Source: AP-15 sp035252905 (GTDB lineage Bacteria; Pseudomonadota; Alphaproteobacteria; ATCC43930; CGMCC-115725). From it: a stretch of 26,162 bases of DNA. The stretch is from contig DATFCQ010000455.1 of NCBI GenBank assembly GCA_035252905.1, positions 1-26,162 on the forward strand, given 5' to 3'. Below are positions 22,120 to 26,162 of this stretch, piece after piece. The notes under the pieces are model-generated. The model ran no database searches and was not told where the DNA came from. It worked only from the letters and a program-made list of their open reading frames with translations. Position 1 is the first letter of the stretch; each line of letters opens with the position of its first letter. Both the position numbers and the translations under genes were made by a program.

Positions 22120-23381
22120 ATGGGCATGACGATCGTCGAAAAGATCCTGGCCCGCGCCGGCGGGAGAAGGCAGGTCGCGGCCGGCGATCTCGTCGTCGTC
22201 GACGTCGACCTCGCGGTCATGCTCGACGCCAGCTTTCAGGCGACGCAGCGGCGCGAGATCCTGAAGGTGCACGACCCCGAGCGGGTCGCGGTCGTCTACG
22301 ATCACATGGTGCCGGCTCCCGACAGGCAGGCGGCCGAGGCGCACGCCTATGGCCGTGCATTTGTGCGCCGCTTCGGCATCCGGCGCTTTCACGACGTCGG
22401 CCCCGACCAGGGCATCTGCCACGCGATCGTCGCCGACCACGCCTATGCGCTGCCCGGAACGGTGCTGGTGTGCGGCGACTCGCACACCTGCGCCTCGGGC
22501 GCCTTCAACTGCGCGGCGCGCGGCATCGGCGCCCCCGATCTCGTCGCCGCGGTGACGACCGGCAAGACCTGGTTCCGCGTCGGCCCGACCATCCGCTACG
22601 ACCTTGAGGGCGCCCTCAAGCCCGGCGTCTCGGCCAAGGATCTGTTTCTGCACATCGCCGGCAATTGGGGCCACCACACCAACCAGAACGTCGAGTTCGG
22701 CGGCCCCGCCCTCGCCGGTCTCGGCATCGACGCGCGCCGCACGATTGCGGCGATGGGGCCGAGCTTTCCGCCGAATTCGCCACCTTCGAGCCCGACGAGC
22801 AGCTCTTCGCCTATGTCCGGGCGCGCACCCCGGCCCCGTTCGCACCGCAATACCCCGACCCCGATGCGGGTTATGCCGAGCGGCGGCGCATCGATCTCGA
22901 CCGGCTTGAACCGCTCGTCGCCCTGCCCGATGCGGTGATCCGCAATTCGGTCCCGCTCGCCGCGGCCAGGGGCGAGCCGATCCAGCAGGCCTTTATCGGC
23001 TCCTGCGCCAACGGCACCCTGTCCGATCTCGCCGAGGCGGCCCGGGTCGTCGCCGGCAGAAGGGTCGCGCCCGGCGTGCGCTTTCTTGTGACCCCGGCAA
23101 CGCAGGGGACCTTCGCCGCCGCGCTCAAGGCCGGTCATGTCGCGACCCTCGCCGCGGCCGGCGCGGTCGTCACGCCGGCCACCTGCGGCGCCTGCTTTGG
23201 CGGGCATATGGGCGTATTGGGGCCGGGCGAGACCTGCATCACCGCCAGCACCCGCAACTTCAAGGGCCGCATGGGCGATCCGAGCGCCTGCATCTACATG
23301 GCCTCGCCCGCCACGGTCGCGGCCTCGGCGATCGCCGGACACATCGCCGCGGCGGCCGAGATCATTGGAGAGCGCGCATGA
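22120..23381 (+). pseudogene. LeuC-like hydro-lyase large subunit, frameshifted
   Basis: The N-terminal half is in one frame: VVYDHMVPAPD, GDSHTCASGAFN, GNWGHHTNQNVEFGGP, up to RRTIAAM. The C-terminal half is in another: AELSAEFATFEPDEQ, then FIGSCANGTLSD and TCGACFGGHMG, which hold the three cysteines expected to bind the [4Fe-4S] cluster. The switch is at the G-run 22755-22758 (ATGGGGCC); one more G gives M-G-A-E-L, matching the family's N-M-A-x-E. Restored length 420 aa is that of short LeuC-type enzymes (isopropylmalate, homoaconitate or dimethylmalate hydro-lyases). GGAGGA precedes the start. Its stop overlaps the small-subunit ATG as ATGA. A base-calling or assembly error at a homopolymer, true decay, or slippage are all possible. 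Confidence 0.85.
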
Positions 23382-23908
23382 TTGCCGGCCGGGTATGGAC
23401 CTTCGGCGACAACGTCAATACCGACCTGATGCTGCCGGGGGAATTGTTGTTCGCCACCGAAGAGGAGCAGAAGCGGGCCGTGTTCGCGGCCAATCGGCCC
23501 GGCTGGGTCGACGAAGTGCGCCCCGGCGACGTCATCGTCGGCGGGCTCAATTTCGGCATGGGATCGAGCCGGCCGGCGGCGCGCTCGTTACGCAATCTCG
23601 GCATCGCCGCGCTTCTCGCCGAATCGATCAACGGCCTGTTTTTCCGCAACGCGGTCAATTTCGGCCTATTGGCGCTCGAATGCCCGGGGGTGCACGCGGG
23701 TTTTGCCGAGGGCGAGATCGCCGAAATTTCGCTCGCCGACTTCACGGTGCGCAACCGCGCGACCGGCGCCGTGTTGCACGCCCAGCCGGTGCCGCCGATA
23801 TTGCTCGCATTGATGCAGGGCGGCGGCCTCTATCCGCATCTCGAACGCGAGGGGCTGATCGCCCCGGCCCCGGCTCGCGTGAAACAGTCCCCCGATATCT
23901 CGTCATGA
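23378..23908 (+). CDS. LeuD-like hydro-lyase small subunit
   Basis: A 176-aa swivelling-domain subunit. GRVWTFGDNVNTDLMLPGEL is the family N-terminus and NFGMGSSRPAARSLRNLGI contains the substrate-binding S-S-R loop (residues about 61-66). Then come INGLFFRNAVNFGLLALE and a C-terminal tail. The length is close to short-type LeuD. It pairs with the upstream large subunit in a complex that isomerises or dehydrates a hydroxy-di/tricarboxylate. No other leucine genes are nearby, so the substrate may be something other than isopropylmalate, for example a dimethylmalate. Substrate open. Confidence 0.9.
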   Translation: MIAGRVWTFGDNVNTDLMLPGELLFATEEEQKRAVFAANRPGWVDEVRPGDVIVGGLNFGMGSSRPAARSLRNLGIAALLAESINGLFFRNAVNFGLLALECPGVHAGFAEGEIAEISLADFTVRNRATGAVLHAQPVPPILLALMQGGGLYPHLEREGLIAPAPARVKQSPDISS

Positions 23909-23931
23909 TCGAAAGCGGGCATGACGGGATA
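23896..23931. other. Hairpin at the end of the LeuCD-like operon
   Basis: TATCTCGTCATG (23896-23907) pairs with CATGACGGGATA (23920-23931) with one mismatch and a 12-nt loop, overlapping the stop codon. There is no T-run. It could protect the 3' end or end transcription weakly. Confidence 0.4.
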
Positions 23932-24462
23932 GAGGCGTGAAGATTTGTACGTACCCTAGCGCTTTCGCGGGGACGACGATGTTGGAAGACAACAGAGTTT
24001 TCACGCAGCTTGGTGTGCGGCGGCCGATCAGACGGTGCGCTCGGCTCGGCGAAATCCAGTGTCGAAAATCTTTCCGTTGCGAGGGACTGCCGGAACCAGG
24101 CTTCTGACATAGTCTATTACAGAAAAATCAGATTCACTCCAATTATGGCTGTCTATACTATAGATTACCAAATAAAATTATAGAAAACTATGGATCAAAG
24201 TTCATTACAAAGCAAACGAATAACGATTAACGTTCATACATTTATTACTTGCAGGTTTCTGACCGACTCCGCATCCTCTATAATAATCCATTGGCTTTCG
24301 CGGAAATTCTATCGCGCTCATCTTTGGTCGGCATTGATCGCGTCGGCCTTGGCCGCGAGCAGATCGGCCGGTTGTGCCGCAGTGTCGGAGCACTTGACAC
24401 TTTTACCGATCGATCACCTCAGCCCATCTCCTATAGTATTGAATTATTTTTGTTTTCAGTGA
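23932..24462 (+). other. Long AT-rich intergenic region upstream of the PEP-CTERM gene
   Basis: Together with the promoter that follows, this makes a gap of over 600 bp with no supported gene. GC content drops sharply from about 24105. Short open frames exist on both strands (for example 24190-24462), but none has a ribosome site or a recognisable product. The length fits a region holding enhancer sites for the sigma-54 promoter at its end. Confidence 0.5.
24381..24401 (+). promoter_or_regulatory. Candidate enhancer-binding site
   Basis: An inverted repeat AGTGTC-N9-GACACT lies 62 bp before the sigma-54 promoter, a usual position for an activator of the NtrC class. The activator's true binding motif is not known to me, so this is only a candidate. 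Confidence 0.3.
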
Positions 24463-24478
24463 TGGCACACTTTTTGCT
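24463..24478 (+). promoter_or_regulatory. Sigma-54 (RpoN) promoter of the PEP-CTERM gene
   Basis: TGGCACACTTTTTGCT matches the consensus TGGCAC-R-N4-TTGCW at every fixed position, with the -24 GG and -12 GC correctly spaced. It is 52 bp ahead of the ATG, leaving a short leader with GGGAG as the ribosome site. Confidence 0.82.
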
Positions 24479-24530
24479 CTCCTTAAAGGTGCACTCCAAA
24501 AGGTGCGCCGTCCAATAGGGAGATAATGCG

Positions 24531-25559
24531 ATGACCATGAAACCTTTGATTGCAGCTGGCGCGCTGCTTGCGCTGGGGCTGATACAGCTCCCGCAGGCGC
24601 AGGCCGGCCCGGCCAGCGAGACCGTCTACTTTACCACTTTCAACGGCGGCGGCGAGGACGTGTGGCAAAGCACGATGACCTATACCGGCAATGGCACGGC
24701 CGGGAACGGTACATTCTCGCCCGGCACTCCGACGAACCTTGCCTCCACGCCCGGCGCGGACGGCATCGTCTTCAACCCGAACAACGGACAACTGCTGGTG
24801 GGCGGCCAGAATACGGGCAACATTTACCAAGTGAACCCCGCCGGAGGCAATCAATACACTGCGCTGAATGCCGGCATGAACACTTATGAGATCACGGTCG
24901 ATCCGAGCGGGAACGTGGTCTGGGGCGGCGGCAGCGAGGGCGGCGCGACGACGATCACGTCTGTGCCGATCAATCCGACCGGCGGCGCGCCAACCGTCAC
25001 ACCCGTGAGCGGATCCGATAATACGGTCACCCACATTACGTTTGTGCCCGGCCAAGCCCCCGGCACAGCGTTCTATACGACCGGCGGTGATGACGGATTT
25101 GGCGATTTCGGCACGATCAATCTCGCCACCGGCAAAACGACCGCCATCCTGACCAATGTGAAATACGCACACGGCATGGTATACGATCCGTTCACCCACG
25201 ATCTGATCATTTCCGGCGGTAACGAACTCGCCCAGATCGACCCGACCACCGATGCCGTGATCTCCACAGCGTTTTTCGACGGTGACGAACTCGATCAGGG
25301 CGCCGTCGACGGCGCGGGCCATCTCTTCTGGGCCGACAACAACGGCAATCTGCTCTTTATCGATTACAGCAACACCGGCAAGATCGGCGATTCGTCGGAT
25401 TTTGTCTCCAACCACTTCTTTATCAGTCAGCTTGACGATCTGGCTCCCCTCTCCGGAGAGGGCAGCACTCCGGTGCCCGAGCCGGCGACATGGGGGCTGT
25501 TCGCCGCCGCCCTCGCCGGCCTCGCTCTGGTTCGCCGCAATCCGGTCAGGCAAAGCTGA
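24531..25559 (+). CDS. PEP-CTERM sorting-domain protein, beta-propeller-like
   Basis: A 342-aa exported protein. A signal peptide LIAAGALLALGLIQLPQAQA is cut after AQA at about residue 25. The mature part has repeated strands of YVTN/SMP-30-like character: GIVFNPNNGQLLVGGQNTG, EITVDPSGNVVWGGG, GMVYDPFTHDLIISGG and GAVDGAGHLFWADNNGN. The end is a classic PEP-CTERM tripartite signal: VPEPATWG, a hydrophobic helix LFAAALAGLALV, and RRNPVRQS. Exosortase cleaves such proteins and links them to extracellular matrix production. The gene stands alone behind a sigma-54 promoter. The exosortase is not in the window. Confidence 0.92.
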   Translation: MTMKPLIAAGALLALGLIQLPQAQAGPASETVYFTTFNGGGEDVWQSTMTYTGNGTAGNGTFSPGTPTNLASTPGADGIVFNPNNGQLLVGGQNTGNIYQVNPAGGNQYTALNAGMNTYEITVDPSGNVVWGGGSEGGATTITSVPINPTGGAPTVTPVSGSDNTVTHITFVPGQAPGTAFYTTGGDDGFGDFGTINLATGKTTAILTNVKYAHGMVYDPFTHDLIISGGNELAQIDPTTDAVISTAFFDGDELDQGAVDGAGHLFWADNNGNLLFIDYSNTGKIGDSSDFVSNHFFISQLDDLAPLSGEGSTPVPEPATWGLFAAALAGLALVRRNPVRQS

Positions 25560-25584
25560 TCGCCTGTTGCGATCTTCAACGCGC

Positions 25585-25606
25585 GACGCCGCCCACGGGC
25601 GGCGTC
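25585..25606 (+). terminator. Hairpin terminator after the PEP-CTERM gene
   Basis: GACGCCGCCC pairs perfectly with GGGCGGCGTC 26 bp after the stop, followed by TTGCTGT. The T-run is poor, but position and stem strength favour a terminator. Confidence 0.65.
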
Positions 25607-25984
25607 TTGCTGTAATGAATCCCGTGATCCGCTGTCGCGCGGAACCGGCGCCGGCGTCATCTTGTTGCTCAGAGGCTCGCGGCTCATTCCGCGATTTTGC
25701 GGTTGACAGCCCGGCGCCGGCGGCCTACCTGCCGTGACGGCTCGGGCTGTGCCCGGGCACTTGCAGTGTGAGCATCAACCGAACGATGGGACCTCGATCT
25801 AGCAGCACGCCCGCGGAGCCTCCCAGTCGCCGCATCGCGACCGGCTCTACGGGCCACCCACCCCGGGTGAAACGACGGGGTCCCTCGGCCGGGCCGGCGT
25901 TCCGAGCGCCGTAACCCTCCTCCGCCGCAGGGCCGCCGCCGCTCCGCCCGGGATCCGAACGACCCGGGAATGGAGGGACGGAAC
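25607..25984. other. GC-rich leader region before the right-edge genes
   Basis: No protein-coding frame is supported. TTGACA (25703-25708) with TACCTG 17 bp on (25726-25731) could be a weak sigma-70 promoter reading rightwards. Several GC-rich hairpins can form downstream, such as CCCGGG repeats around 25946-25969. I could not match the stretch to a known riboswitch. Confidence 0.35.
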
Positions 25985-26104
25985 ATGTTTGCCCTGGTAA
26001 GGCACGACTCCGCCGCGCCGCCGGCCCGGCGGTGCGACGGCGCGCAGGCGGCCAGCTCCGCGCGGCAACACCGCGCGGGGACCCCAAAGGGAGGCGGGCG
26101 ATGA
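25985..26104 (+). CDS. 39-aa ORF overlapping the next gene, possible small protein or leader peptide
   Basis: The ATG has GGAGG 8 nt upstream. The product is basic and Ala/Arg-rich (MFALVRHDSAAPPARRCDGA then a second Arg/Gly-rich half). Its TGA overlaps the next gene's ATG as ATGA (26101-26104), a sign of coupling. No family recognised. It may regulate the downstream gene by translation rather than act as a protein. Confidence 0.4.
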   Translation: MFALVRHDSAAPPARRCDGAQAASSARQHRAGTPKGGGR

Positions 26105-26162
26105 GCGACATCACCCAGTTCGCCGCCCTGCGCAGCGGCTCCCCGGCGCTCGACGAGCGCCC
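26101..26162 (+). CDS. 5' end of an unidentified gene (runs off the right edge)
   Basis: The ATG at 26101 is preceded by GGGAGG with 6-nt spacing. Only about 20 codons are visible (MSDITQFAALRSGSPALDER), too few to identify the protein. Overlap with the small ORF upstream supports the start. Confidence 0.55.
   Translation, partial: MSDITQFAALRSGSPALDER

Noticed and set aside
22665..23381. A separate gene for the second half of the LeuC-like subunit
   Set aside because: Its first 31 codons are out-of-frame sequence of the first half. The family match begins only after the G-run.
24190..24462. A 90-codon frame in the AT-rich spacer
   Set aside because: No ribosome site, no recognisable domain, and it overlaps another equally weak frame.
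25725..26114. A 129-codon minus-strand frame at the right edge
   Set aside because: Low-complexity Arg/Pro/Gly composition and conflict with the well-supported plus-strand starts at 25985 and 26101.

Overview
The window is GC-rich bacterial DNA that reads most naturally as an alphaproteobacterium, possibly Hyphomicrobiales- or Rhodospirillales-like. That placement is inferred from a phasin gene, long palindromic intergenic repeats of the style common in Bradyrhizobium relatives, many family-5 solute-binding, MmgE/PrpD and amidase genes, and strong GGAGG ribosome sites. It carries mostly metabolic and accessory genes with short spacers. There are no rRNA or tRNA genes, no CRISPR array and no complete insertion sequence.

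Layout. 1-1931: the start of a phasin gene (minus, cut by the window edge) diverging from a bifunctional mannose-1-P guanylyltransferase/mannose-6-P isomerase (manC). 2181-7263: minus-strand genes, namely a methyltransferase, an MmgE/PrpD protein and a double-hotdog thioesterase, then a large palindromic repeat and a thiamine-diphosphate enzyme. 7368-9194: a Tat-type berberine-bridge FAD oxidase, meeting tail to tail a carboxymuconolactone-decarboxylase/AhpD-like gene (9191-9748). 9845-13992: aldo/keto reductase, PuuE-like deacetylase, nucleotidyltransferase-fold protein, a TIR-domain gene in AT-rich DNA, and a jelly-roll protein. 14137-16128: a Tat-exported family-5 substrate-binding protein and a GlcG/HbpS protein. 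16177-20223: a very large amidase followed by a DUF6883/DUF4926 pair, and an HTH/PIN toxin-antitoxin-like pair. 20512-23908: an ABC-2 exporter, then a short-type LeuCD-like hydro-lyase with a frameshift in the large subunit. 24463-25606: a PEP-CTERM protein behind a textbook sigma-54 promoter. The right edge holds a 39-codon ORF overlapping the start of an unidentified gene.

The strongest discovery is the AhpD-like gene at 9191-9748. It is open over its full length except for one in-frame TGA, which falls exactly where the second cysteine of the redox CxxC belongs (C78-P-F-U81). A perfect 6-bp hairpin with a 5-nt G-containing loop begins 12 nt after the TGA, at the place and size of a bacterial SECIS. 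I read it as a CxxU selenoprotein.

A second theme is two similar genomic scars. In each, an intact gene is followed by defence- or toxin-type cargo (TIR; HTH+PIN) and then by a roughly 90% identical fragment of the intact gene. In both, the cargo stop codon lies within about 5 bp of the repeat junction. Other points of note are frameshifts in the LeuC-like and DUF6883 genes, a perfect palindrome inserted in frame in the MmgE/PrpD gene, and three classes of long palindromic intergenic repeats.
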